Made by a program: the position numbers and the translations under genes. A stretch of DNA of 64,000 nucleotides. Source: Streptomyces massasporeus (GTDB lineage: Bacteria > Actinomycetota > Actinomycetes > Streptomycetales > Streptomycetaceae). Below, piece by piece: positions 21,719 through 28,968 of this stretch. The notes below the pieces were generated by a model that saw only the letters and a list, made by a program, of their open reading frames with translations, made no database searches and was not told the origin of the DNA. Numbering within the stretch: position 1 is the first letter of the stretch; each line of letters starts with the position of its first letter. The DNA lies in contig NZ_BMSE01000005.1 of the NCBI RefSeq assembly GCF_014648995.1, forward strand, positions 124,001 through 188,000, in the 5' to 3' direction.

Positions 21719-22936
21719 TCAGACGACGCGGACGTCCGGCACGTAGAGGATCCATTTTCCGCCCTGCTCCCGGAAAGCGTTCTCCCTGGCGATGATCTCC
21801 TCGGCGTGATTCCACGCGAAGAGCAGCGCGTATTCAGGGTAGGGCGCCGAGAACTCCTCGATCGGCTTCACGGGAATGTGCGCACCGGGGGAGAGCCGGC
21901 CCTGTTTCGCGGCCGTCGAGTCGTAGATCGCGGGGATCAGATCGGGGCCGATGCCGCAGTAGTTCGTCACTGTGGCGCTCTTCGCCGTGGCCCCGTACGC
22001 GGCGACGGTGTGCCCGGCGTCGCGCAGTCGGTGCAGCAGCGCGGTCAGCTCCTCGCAGTTCCGCTTCACCTGCATGCCGAACCGTTCGAGGATCGTGCTG
22101 TCCGTGAGCTGTCGGCGCCCTTCCTCGGCGGTCAGCTCGGCCACGGCCGGGCTCGGCTGCCGGCGGCCCGCGCGGGCCAGGGTGTAGCGCACCTCGCCGC
22201 CGTGCACCGGGAGCCGCTCCACGTCGACCAGTTCGAAGCCGTACTGCCGGGCCGCAGCCTGTACCGACGAGGCGGAGAACAGGTAGAAGTGCTCGTCGTA
22301 GATCTGGTCGAAGCTCGCCCGCTCCACGATGTCGCCGAGATACGGGTCCTCGAAGACGAACACGCCGTCCGTGGCCAGTAGCGCGTCCACGCCTCGGAAC
22401 ACCGAGTCCACGTAGGGGATGTGGCACATGGTGTTGGCGGCGTAGATGACGTCCGCCGGCCCCTCCGCGGCCCTGATCTCCCGGGCGGTGGACTCCTGGA
22501 AGAAGTCGAAGCGCACCCGCACGCCCTGGGCGGCCGCCAGTTCCACCACGTCGCGCGAGGGGTCGACGCCCAGGTGGCGGACGCCGGCGGCGGCGACGGT
22601 CTTCAGCATGGCGCCGTCGTTGCACCCGACCTCGACCACGAAGGGGTCCTCGCCCTGGCACTCGTTCGCCAGCAGTCGACGCGCGGTCGTGGTGAAGTGC
22701 TCCCGCATCACCGACGACATGGACGAGCGGTAGGGGTAGTCCTCACGGAACATGCGCTCCCGCGGGACCTCCTCCATGAGCTGCACCATGGCGCATTCCT
22801 CGCAGACGCCGACCGCGAGTCGGTAGAAGAACTCCTCCGACTTCTCCTCGGGTCGGCGAAAAGCGTCGGACAGCGGCTGGCGACCGAAATCGAAGAACTC
22901 GGTGACGGAACTCCGGCAGACTCGGCAAGTGGTCAT
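21719..22936 (-). CDS. NDP-hexose 3-C-methyltransferase
   Basis: A 405-residue three-part methyltransferase of the TylC3/EvaC/TcaB9 type. An N-terminal zinc-binding motif uses Cys4, Cys7, Cys45 and Cys48; the SAM domain carries VEVGCNDGAML near 99-109; the catalytic Tyr-x-Glu-His segment is DQIYDEHFYLFS; a C-terminal domain follows (AAYGATAKSATV). It adds a methyl to C3 of a 3-keto sugar nucleotide, as in vancosamine formation. It is the first gene of the operon with rmlB. Confidence 0.92.
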   Translation of the reverse strand: MTTCRVCRSSVTEFFDFGRQPLSDAFRRPEEKSEEFFYRLAVGVCEECAMVQLMEEVPRERMFREDYPYRSSMSSVMREHFTTTARRLLANECQGEDPFVVEVGCNDGAMLKTVAAAGVRHLGVDPSRDVVELAAAQGVRVRFDFFQESTAREIRAAEGPADVIYAANTMCHIPYVDSVFRGVDALLATDGVFVFEDPYLGDIVERASFDQIYDEHFYLFSASSVQAAARQYGFELVDVERLPVHGGEVRYTLARAGRRQPSPAVAELTAEEGRRQLTDSTILERFGMQVKRNCEELTALLHRLRDAGHTVAAYGATAKSATVTNYCGIGPDLIPAIYDSTAAKQGRLSPGAHIPVKPIEEFSAPYPEYALLFAWNHAEEIIARENAFREQGGKWILYVPDVRVV

Positions 22937-22954
22937 GCTCGCACGCTAGGACGG

Positions 22955-22970
22955 GTTCCTTGAAAGGAAC
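22955..22970. promoter_or_regulatory. Palindrome just upstream of the C-methyltransferase gene
   Basis: GTTCCTTGAAAGGAAC has 7-bp perfect arms around a 2-bp centre and ends 18 bp before the methyltransferase start on the minus strand. A CTAGA direct repeat lies beside it (22970-22985). It could be an operator or a 5' UTR stem; only the symmetry is seen. Confidence 0.35.
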
Positions 22971-23027
22971 TAGACGCCTGCTAGATGCCGTTGGAATTTC
23001 CGGTGCCGCCGGTCGGCGGAATCCCTG

Positions 23028-23056
23028 TCGAGTCGTCGTCGAGGCGCCCTCGAATA
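23028..23056 (+). promoter_or_regulatory. SARP-type heptamer repeats upstream of rmlA
   Basis: Three heptamers TCGAGTC, TCGAGGC and TCGAATA start at 23028, 23039 and 23050, exactly 11 bp apart. Eight bases after the last comes CTGAAT, a plausible -10, and rmlA starts at 23115. This is the layout of SARP (ActII-ORF4/DnrI type) binding sites. Because TCGA is self-complementary the site could also serve the divergent methyltransferase-rmlB operon. Confidence 0.65.
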
Positions 23057-23114
23057 CCGGGTGACTGAATGAGCGGCGTACCTTTTCACCGCGAGCGGAG
23101 GGCGGGAGACACCC

Positions 23115-23993
23115 GTGAAGGGGATCATTCTGGCGGGCGGTTCGGGAACGCGGCTGAGGCCGCTCACCCTCGGCGTCTCCAAGCAGCTGCTACCGGTCGG
23201 CGACAAACCGATGATCTACTACCCGCTCAGCGTGCTGATGCTCACGGGCATCCGGGACATCCTCGTCATCTCCACGCCGTTCGACCTGCCGCAGTACCAG
23301 CGGCTGCTCGGCGACGGCTCCCAGCTCGGCCTGTCCCTCACCTACCGGGCCCAGCACCGGCCCGCGGGCCTGCCCGACGCGTTCGTCATCGGCGCCGACC
23401 ACATCGGTGACGACTCGGTCGCCCTGATCCTCGGCGACAACATCTTCCACGGCCACCACTTCTACTCCGTCCTGGCCGAGCACAGCACGGACGTGCGCGG
23501 CTGTGTGCTGTTCGGCTACCCGGTGCACGACCCCGAGCGGTACGGCGTGGGCGAGGTCGACGCCGACGGGAGACTCCTGTCGATCGAGGAGAAGCCCGAG
23601 AAGCCCCGCTCCAACACGGCGATCACCGGGCTGTACTTCTACGACAACGACGTGATCGACGTCGCGCGCACCCTCCGGCCCTCGGAACGCGGCGAACTGG
23701 AGATCACCGACGTCAACCGCTGGTACCTGGAACGGGACGCGGCCCGGCTCGTCAACCTGGGCCGGGGCTTCGCCTGGCTCGACACCGGCACCCCCGAGTC
23801 CCTGCTCCAGGCCGGCCAGTACGTGGGCACGCTGGAGGCCCGGCAGGGCGTACGCATCGCCTGCATCGAGGAAGTCGCCCTGCGCATGGGCTATATCGAC
23901 AGCGACGAGTGCTACCGGCTGGGCGTACGGATCGGTCCCTCGGAGTACGGGGCGTACGTGCGGACCATCGCGATGGAACTGGCGGACGGCTGA
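23115..23993 (+). CDS. rmlA: Glucose-1-phosphate thymidylyltransferase
   Basis: A 292-residue nucleotidyltransferase with the signature GGSGTRLRPLT at 8-18, LPVGDKPMIYYPL, and the metal/sugar motif ILGDNIFHG. It makes dTDP-glucose from glucose-1-phosphate and dTTP, the first step of deoxysugar supply. Start is GTG with CGGGAG upstream. It is a single-gene transcript with a SARP-type site in its promoter and a hairpin terminator after its stop. Confidence 0.95.
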   Translation: MKGIILAGGSGTRLRPLTLGVSKQLLPVGDKPMIYYPLSVLMLTGIRDILVISTPFDLPQYQRLLGDGSQLGLSLTYRAQHRPAGLPDAFVIGADHIGDDSVALILGDNIFHGHHFYSVLAEHSTDVRGCVLFGYPVHDPERYGVGEVDADGRLLSIEEKPEKPRSNTAITGLYFYDNDVIDVARTLRPSERGELEITDVNRWYLERDAARLVNLGRGFAWLDTGTPESLLQAGQYVGTLEARQGVRIACIEEVALRMGYIDSDECYRLGVRIGPSEYGAYVRTIAMELADG

Positions 23994-23997
23994 GGCG

Positions 23998-24035
23998 GCC
24001 GGCGCCTGCTGCCGCAGACCGGAGCAGGCGCCGGC
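23998..24035. terminator. Bidirectional terminator between rmlA and the DNA glycosylase gene
   Basis: Thirteen-base perfect arms (GCCGGCGCCTGCT / AGCAGGCGCCGGC) with a 12-base loop fill almost all of the 46-bp gap between the two convergent stops. Confidence 0.75.
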
Positions 24036-24039
24036 GGGC

Positions 24040-25143
24040 TCAGCCGTCCGCCACCGGGACGAAGCGGATGTCGTGCCGCTCGGCGTCCTCGGCCGCGAAT
24101 CGCAGCAGGCGTTCGCCTTCCGCCGTGACCTCCGCCTCTTCGCGCGGGTTCAGCGGGGAGAAGCACTTCACGGTCAGCACCGCCGTCGTCCTGCCTCGCC
24201 CCTCCCGCTTGATCACCCACAGGGCCCGCACGCGGCCGTCCACGAGCACCGCCGCCTCGACGATGATGTGCCGGCGCTGGTCGTCGGTCATCAGCCGGGA
24301 GCGGTCGGCGTGACCGAGCACCACGTTGTCCAGCGCGGCCAGGAACCGCACCGGCACCACCGTGTCCGGGTCGGGCAGCGGCGCCCCGGGAAGGTCGAAC
24401 AGCTCCTCACCGCCCTCACCCCGGTACACACGCAACTCCGGCCGCAGCTCCTCGACGACCTCCCGCAGCCGCGTCGTGCCGCTCCATGCCTGGACGTCCT
24501 TCACGGTGGCCGGCCCGAATCCGGCGAGATGCCGCAGCACGAGCTGCCGCCGGGAGGCATCTCCGGCGAGCGGACGGCCGAGCCACTCCTCCGCCAGGGT
24601 GAACGGCGTCGTGCCCCGGCGCCCCCAGGTGCCGTCCGGCGGCGGATGCACGATCGCGAGCAGCCCCTGCACCGAGCGGGCCAGAGCGACCGGGTCGCGT
24701 CCGGGCCAGCGTTCCGCCAGCAGCCGGCCGAGCTCCGGCCGCGCGAGCGAGCCGCCGACGAGGGCCGACCGGGCCACGGAGGCGAGCTCGGCCAGGTCCA
24801 CACCCGCCGTCTGCTTGCCGAAGGCGGCCTTCTGCCAGCGGTCCAGCATCGGCTGCAGCAGCGGCCGCACCCACAGATAGTCCTCCGCCGTGACCAGGTG
24901 CTGGGTCCCCCGGAACAGGGTCGCGCGCACCACCGCACGCTCCTCGAGCAGCTTCGTCAGCTCGTCCAGCCGGAAGCCCTCGATCCTGCTCCACAGCCCG
25001 ATGTAGGGCGGATCGGGATCCTGCGCCTGCAGACCGGCCAGCCGCTCGATGACGGCAGGGGCGGACAGGTCCGTGCGCCCCGTCAGCAACTGGCGTTCCA
25101 GCGTGGCCCGGTTGAGGGCCCGGCGCGTGAGAACTTCGGCCAT
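24040..25143 (-). CDS. AlkZ-like (winged-helix, HTH_42) DNA glycosylase, likely self-resistance
   Basis: A 367-residue protein of the winged-helix DNA-binding domain family that includes AlkZ/YcaQ glycosylases. The catalytic QxQ motif is present as Gln39-Ala40-Gln41 in AGLQAQDPDPPYIGLWSR, and the C-terminal winged-helix half (VLVDGRVRALWVIKREG) is intact. Enzymes of this family in DNA-alkylator clusters (azinomycin, hedamycin, trioxacarcin) excise the drug-guanine adduct. Its place inside this cluster, divergent from the epimerase-glycosyltransferase operon, argues for the same protective role. Activity itself is inferred. Confidence 0.82.
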   Translation of the reverse strand: MAEVLTRRALNRATLERQLLTGRTDLSAPAVIERLAGLQAQDPDPPYIGLWSRIEGFRLDELTKLLEERAVVRATLFRGTQHLVTAEDYLWVRPLLQPMLDRWQKAAFGKQTAGVDLAELASVARSALVGGSLARPELGRLLAERWPGRDPVALARSVQGLLAIVHPPPDGTWGRRGTTPFTLAEEWLGRPLAGDASRRQLVLRHLAGFGPATVKDVQAWSGTTRLREVVEELRPELRVYRGEGGEELFDLPGAPLPDPDTVVPVRFLAALDNVVLGHADRSRLMTDDQRRHIIVEAAVLVDGRVRALWVIKREGRGRTTAVLTVKCFSPLNPREEAEVTAEGERLLRFAAEDAERHDIRFVPVADG

Positions 25144-25220
25144 GGCGTCCTTTCGCCTGTGTACGCGCCGAGCACGGCGACGGGCAGTCGGTGTCCCGCC
25201 CGGCCAACCTAGCCTCGATC

Positions 25221-25239
25221 GCGGTCAGCCGCTGACCGC
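25221..25239. promoter_or_regulatory. Palindrome GCGGTCA-N5-TGACCGC upstream of the glycosylase gene
   Basis: Seven-base arms with a 5-bp spacer; the symmetry in fact extends to 12-bp arms (25218-25242). It lies in the divergent gap between the AlkZ-like gene and the epimerase operon. The same arms and spacing recur at 62987-63005, and a one-base variant at 54963-54981. Confidence 0.55.
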
Positions 25240-25254
25240 GATAGGGCGACTGCC

Positions 25255-25283
25255 TGGAGCGGACCTGTAGCGCGCTTCGAGGC
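25255..25283 (+). promoter_or_regulatory. Degenerate SARP-type heptamer repeats upstream of the epimerase operon
   Basis: TGGAGCG, TGTAGCG and TCGAGGC start at 25255, 25266 and 25277, 11 bp apart, with CACAGT eight bases downstream as a possible -10. The first two match the TCGAG-type consensus imperfectly, so this site is weaker evidence than that at rmlA. Confidence 0.45.
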
Positions 25284-25305
25284 GGCCGGACCACAGTCCC
25301 CAGCC

Positions 25306-25923
25306 ATGGAATCGAGAGAGCTCGAGGTCGCCGGTGCGCGCGTCTTCACCCCCGAGGTGTTCCGGGACGACCGGGGGCTGTTCGTGTCGCCCTTCCAGTC
25401 GGAGGCGTTCGTCCGCACGACCGGCCGGCCGCTCTTCCCCGTGGCCCAGACCAGTTGCAGCTTCTCCCGGCGCGGTGTCGTCCGCGGAGTGCACTTCACC
25501 CGCACCCCGCCCGGCATGGCGAAGTACGTGTACTGCGTCCGGGGAAAGGCCCTCGACATCGTCGTGGACCTCCGCCTCGGCTCGCCCACCTTCGGCCGCT
25601 CGGACGCCGTCGTCCTCGACCCGGTGGGCTTCCGGGCCGTGTACTTCCCGGTCGGCGTCGGACACGCCTTCGTGGCGCTCCAGGACGACACCGCCATGGC
25701 GTACACCCTCTCCCTCGAATACGACCCGGACAACGAACTGGCTCTGTCCCTCTTCGACCCCGAGCTCGGTCTGCCGCTGCCCGGGGACGTCCGGCCGATC
25801 GTCTCCGAACGGGACCGGGTGGCCCCCACCCTCGCCCAGGCCCGGGACGCCGGACTGCTGCCGGACTACGAGGAGTGCCTGAAGCTCGAGGACGCCCTCA
25901 CGGCACCGCGCGCCGGAGCCTGA
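25306..25923 (+). CDS. dTDP-4-keto-6-deoxyhexose 3,5- or 5-epimerase (RmlC-like)
   Basis: A 205-residue RmlC-fold cupin. It has the catalytic His in SRRGVVRGVHF and the downstream Tyr in AMAYTLS. RmlC itself acts at C3 and C5; homologues in deoxysugar pathways act at C5 only (EvaD type) to give L-sugars. Here it would be needed for an L-configured C-methylated amino sugar such as vancosamine. Which carbon it epimerises cannot be told from sequence alone. It heads an operon with a glycosyltransferase and a ketoreductase. Confidence 0.88.
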   Translation: MESRELEVAGARVFTPEVFRDDRGLFVSPFQSEAFVRTTGRPLFPVAQTSCSFSRRGVVRGVHFTRTPPGMAKYVYCVRGKALDIVVDLRLGSPTFGRSDAVVLDPVGFRAVYFPVGVGHAFVALQDDTAMAYTLSLEYDPDNELALSLFDPELGLPLPGDVRPIVSERDRVAPTLAQARDAGLLPDYEECLKLEDALTAPRAGA

Positions 25924-25990
25924 TCGCGCGCCCGGACCGTCCCAGCCGGATTCGAGCGCCATTCCGGCCCGCCCTCCTACGTTCCCGGGC

Positions 25991-27142
25991 ATGAAGACAC
26001 TGGTGGCCACCGGCCCAGCTCACCCGCTGTACTACCCGATCGTGCCCCTCGCGTGGGCGCTGCGCGCGGCAGGCCACGAGGTGCTCGTGGCGGCTCCCGA
26101 GAGCTTTGAGGGGCCCGTCCGCGGCTCCGGCCTGCCCATGGCGCCGGTCTACGGCCCCCTCGACATGGGTGAGGTCATGGCCAAGGACCGGGACGGCGGG
26201 CGCGTCCAGGTGCCCGACACCGACGAGGAGATGGCCGAGGGCATCGGCCGCGGCTTCGGCCGGCTCGCCGCCCGCACCCTGGAGGGCACGGCCCAGCTCG
26301 TCGAACGCTGGCGCCCGGACCTGATCGTCGCCGAGTCGTACGGTTACGCCGCCGCCGCTGCGGCTGCCGCCCGGCACGACATCCCCTGGGTCAAGCACGT
26401 CGTGGGCCCCGGCGACCTGCCCGTCGACCCCTGGATCGCCGACGAACTCGCCCCGGAACTCAAGGAACTCGGACTCGGCGCCCTCCCCGAGCCCGCCTTG
26501 ATACTCGACAACTGCCCGCCCCTGCTGGGTGATCCGGCCCCCGGCACGAGGCCGCTGCGCTACGTGCCCTACGGGGAGCCGGGCACCGTGCCCGAGTGGG
26601 TGCTGCGCCCCCGCACCCGCCCCCGGCTGCTGGTCACCCTCGGGTCCGTGCAGCCGCAGATCGGCGGCGCCCCGATGCTCGGGCAGATCGTCCGCTCGCT
26701 CGGAGCGCTGGACGTGGACCTGGTCGTCGCGGTGGCGGACCACCTCGTCGGACAACTCGGCGAGCTGCCCGACAGCGTCATCGCCACCGGCTGGCAGTCG
26801 CTGACCTCCGTGCTGCCGGGCTGCGACGCCGCTGTCCACCACGGCGGCCCCGGCACGATGATGGCGTGCCTCGTGCACGGTGTGCCGCAGGTCGTGGTGC
26901 CCGGACGCGGAAAGCCGCTCGACGCCATCGCCCGCCTCACCGACCTCGGCGCGGTACGCCGTATCCACCCGCCCGAGCTGTCACCCGAGTCGATGCTGGA
27001 GGCCGTCCGCGCGCTGCTGGACGACCCCGCGCACGCGCACCGGGCCCGGGCCGTGGCGGACGACATCGCCCGCCAGCCGTCCCCGGGGCTCACCGTGCCG
27101 GTACTGGAGGAACTCGTCACCGGGCACGCCGCCGGCGCCTGA
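25991..27142 (+). CDS. GT1-family glycosyltransferase (first of two)
   Basis: A 383-residue GT-B enzyme of the antibiotic macrolide/aromatic type. The N-terminal acceptor domain begins MKTLVATGPAHPLYYPIVPLAWAL; the C-terminal nucleotide-sugar motif is VHHGGPGTMMACLVHGVPQVVVP. It would attach one amino sugar to the polycyclic core. In pluramycin-type clusters such enzymes form C-C bonds, but C- versus O-transfer is not visible here. A near-perfect TCGAGCG with an upstream CCCAGCC 11 bp away (25941-25958) lies before its start. Confidence 0.88.
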   Translation: MKTLVATGPAHPLYYPIVPLAWALRAAGHEVLVAAPESFEGPVRGSGLPMAPVYGPLDMGEVMAKDRDGGRVQVPDTDEEMAEGIGRGFGRLAARTLEGTAQLVERWRPDLIVAESYGYAAAAAAAARHDIPWVKHVVGPGDLPVDPWIADELAPELKELGLGALPEPALILDNCPPLLGDPAPGTRPLRYVPYGEPGTVPEWVLRPRTRPRLLVTLGSVQPQIGGAPMLGQIVRSLGALDVDLVVAVADHLVGQLGELPDSVIATGWQSLTSVLPGCDAAVHHGGPGTMMACLVHGVPQVVVPGRGKPLDAIARLTDLGAVRRIHPPELSPESMLEAVRALLDDPAHAHRARAVADDIARQPSPGLTVPVLEELVTGHAAGA

Positions 27143-27150
27143 GGGGGAAC

Positions 27151-27175
27151 CGGGCGGCCGGCCACCGGCCGCCCG
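27151..27175 (+). other. Intra-operon GC hairpin between glycosyltransferase and ketoreductase genes
   Basis: Eleven-base perfect arms (CGGGCGGCCGG / CCGGCCGCCCG) with a 3-base loop, 8 bp after the glycosyltransferase stop and 18 bp before the next start. It could stabilise upstream mRNA or partly terminate transcription. Confidence 0.5.
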
Positions 27176-27193
27176 CAGGACGGGGAGAACGGC

Positions 27194-28180
27194 ATGACCA
27201 CACCGCACCGGCCCGCGGACCCACGGCGACGCGTGGCCGTCCTCGGCGGAACGGGCTGGGTGGGGCGGCACGTGTGCGCCGCCCTGGCCGGCCGCGGCGA
27301 CGACGTCCTCGTCGTCGCCCGCCACCCGGCGCCCCACATCCGCCCGTACGCCTTCGAACCCCTCGACCTCGCCCACGTCGGCCGGGAGCGCATCACCGAG
27401 CTGCTGAGAGCCCGCCGGATCGACACGGTCGTCAACGCGACGGACGCCCTCAACGCGACGGACGGCTGGGCCCGGGCCGACGAGGACCTGGACGCCGTGA
27501 ACGTCGCCCTCGTGCACCGGCTGCTCACGGCCCTGGACGAACTGCCCTGGCGGTCCCGCATCGTGCACCTCGGCACGCTGCACGAGTACGGCGACGTCCC
27601 TCCGGGGACGCTCATCGACGAACGGATCCCCCCGCGCCCCGGCAGCGCCTACGCCCTGACGAAACTCGCCGGGTCGCAGGCCGTGCTCGACGCCGTGCGC
27701 GCGGGCCGGACCGACGGACTGGTGCTGCGGGCGGCCAACGTCTGCGGGCCCCATCCCTCACCGGCGAGTTTCCCCGGCAAGCTGGTCGGCATGCTGCGCC
27801 GGGCCCTGAGCACCGGGGAGCCCATGACGGTGGTCCTCACCGGGGCCCGGCGGGACTTCGTCGACGTCCGCGACCTCGCCGACGCCGTCGTCAGGGCCGT
27901 CCACGCCCCGGCGACGGGGCACGCGCTCAACATCGGCAGCGGCCGGGCGACCGACATGCGCACCCTGGTCCGGCTGTTCGTCACCTCGGCCGGGCACTCC
28001 ACCGACCTGATCGACGAACGCACCCGGGACGTCTCCGGCCTCGGCGGCGCCTGGACCCGAGCCGACATCCGGCTCGCCGGGCGGCTGCTCGACTGGCACC
28101 CCCGCATCGGTCTCGCGGAGTCCCTCGCCGCCATGTGGACCGCGGCGACGACGGACGGCCCCCTCCAGGCGGAAGCCTGA
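27194..28180 (+). CDS. NDP-hexose 4-ketoreductase (first of two)
   Basis: A 328-residue extended SDR with the NAD(P) motif VLGGTGWVGRHV near 16-27 and the catalytic YALTK. Homologues reduce the 4-keto group of deoxysugar nucleotides late in the pathway. It is preceded by GGGGAG and lies in the epimerase-glycosyltransferase operon. It resembles the second ketoreductase at 59263-60240, so each sugar branch probably has its own reductase. Confidence 0.85.
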   Translation: MTTPHRPADPRRRVAVLGGTGWVGRHVCAALAGRGDDVLVVARHPAPHIRPYAFEPLDLAHVGRERITELLRARRIDTVVNATDALNATDGWARADEDLDAVNVALVHRLLTALDELPWRSRIVHLGTLHEYGDVPPGTLIDERIPPRPGSAYALTKLAGSQAVLDAVRAGRTDGLVLRAANVCGPHPSPASFPGKLVGMLRRALSTGEPMTVVLTGARRDFVDVRDLADAVVRAVHAPATGHALNIGSGRATDMRTLVRLFVTSAGHSTDLIDERTRDVSGLGGAWTRADIRLAGRLLDWHPRIGLAESLAAMWTAATTDGPLQAEA

Positions 28181-28231
28181 AGGGGGCCGCTCGCCCCTGC
28201 CGCGCCTCAGGGCGCCGGCGTCACGTCGGTG

Positions 28232-28957
28232 TCACTTCAGTACGCCGGCGAACAGACCGCAGCTGAACCGCCCCGGACCCACGTATTCCACCGAGCAGCC
28301 GGCCTTCTCGAAGGCCGTCTCGTACTGCTCCCTGGTGAACAGCCGCATGCGGTGGACGTCGGTGAAGTGCCGGATGCCCGCCTCCTTCCGCGCGTCGATG
28401 TAGTGCACGACGATCGGTACCTCGTCCCCGTGCCGCTGGGAGTGGGAGACCCGCACGGTGACCCGGTCCTCGGTGCGCACCAGATCGTCCGCGATGTAGC
28501 CGGGCAGGAACGCCTCCGGGAAGTACCAGGGTTCCAGGACGATCACCCCGCCCGGGGTGAGGTGCCGGGCCAGACTGGCGAGCGTGCTCTCCAGTTCGTC
28601 GACCGACCGCGTGTAGCCGATCGAGCTGAACATCAGGCTGACCGCGTCGTAGCGGCGGCCGAGGGTGAAGTCGCGCATGTCGCCCGGGTGCACGGGGATC
28701 CCGGGCAGCCGGCCCGCCGCCTGGGCGATCATCGGTTCCGACAGCTCCAGTCCCTCCACGGTCGCGAAGTGCTCCTGGAAGAACCTCAGATGGCCGCCGG
28801 TCCCGCACGCCACGTCGAGCAGTGACGAGGCGTCCGGCCTGCGGCCTCGGATCAGCGCGGTCACCTCGGCCGACTCGGCGGCGTAGTCCTTGCCGCGCGC
28901 GGCGTAGACGAGTTCGTAGATCTCCGCCAGTTGGGGGCCGTACGCTTCCTGCTGCAT
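28232..28957 (-). CDS. Amino sugar N,N-dimethyltransferase (first of two)
   Basis: A 241-residue SAM methyltransferase of the TylM1/DesVI type: SAM motif I LLDVACGTGGHLRFF, then HPGDMRDF and SLMFSSIGYT. It dimethylates the 3-amino group of a dTDP-deoxysugar. The ATG at 28957 is chosen for its GGGGCGG upstream and the family N terminus; it starts 11 bp after the P450 stop. It is close in sequence to the methyltransferase at 60449. Confidence 0.88.
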   Translation of the reverse strand: MQQEAYGPQLAEIYELVYAARGKDYAAESAEVTALIRGRRPDASSLLDVACGTGGHLRFFQEHFATVEGLELSEPMIAQAAGRLPGIPVHPGDMRDFTLGRRYDAVSLMFSSIGYTRSVDELESTLASLARHLTPGGVIVLEPWYFPEAFLPGYIADDLVRTEDRVTVRVSHSQRHGDEVPIVVHYIDARKEAGIRHFTDVHRMRLFTREQYETAFEKAGCSVEYVGPGRFSCGLFAGVLK

Positions 28958-28968
28958 CCCGCCGCCCC

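Noticed and set aside
22970..22985. CTAGA direct repeat as an insertion or attachment site
   Set aside because: Only five bases long and no integrase, transposase or tRNA nearby.
28181..28231. Terminator between the first ketoreductase and first N-methyltransferase genes
   Set aside because: Only a 5-bp stem (AGGGG/CCCCT) is seen, too weak to call, although a convergent terminator would be expected there.
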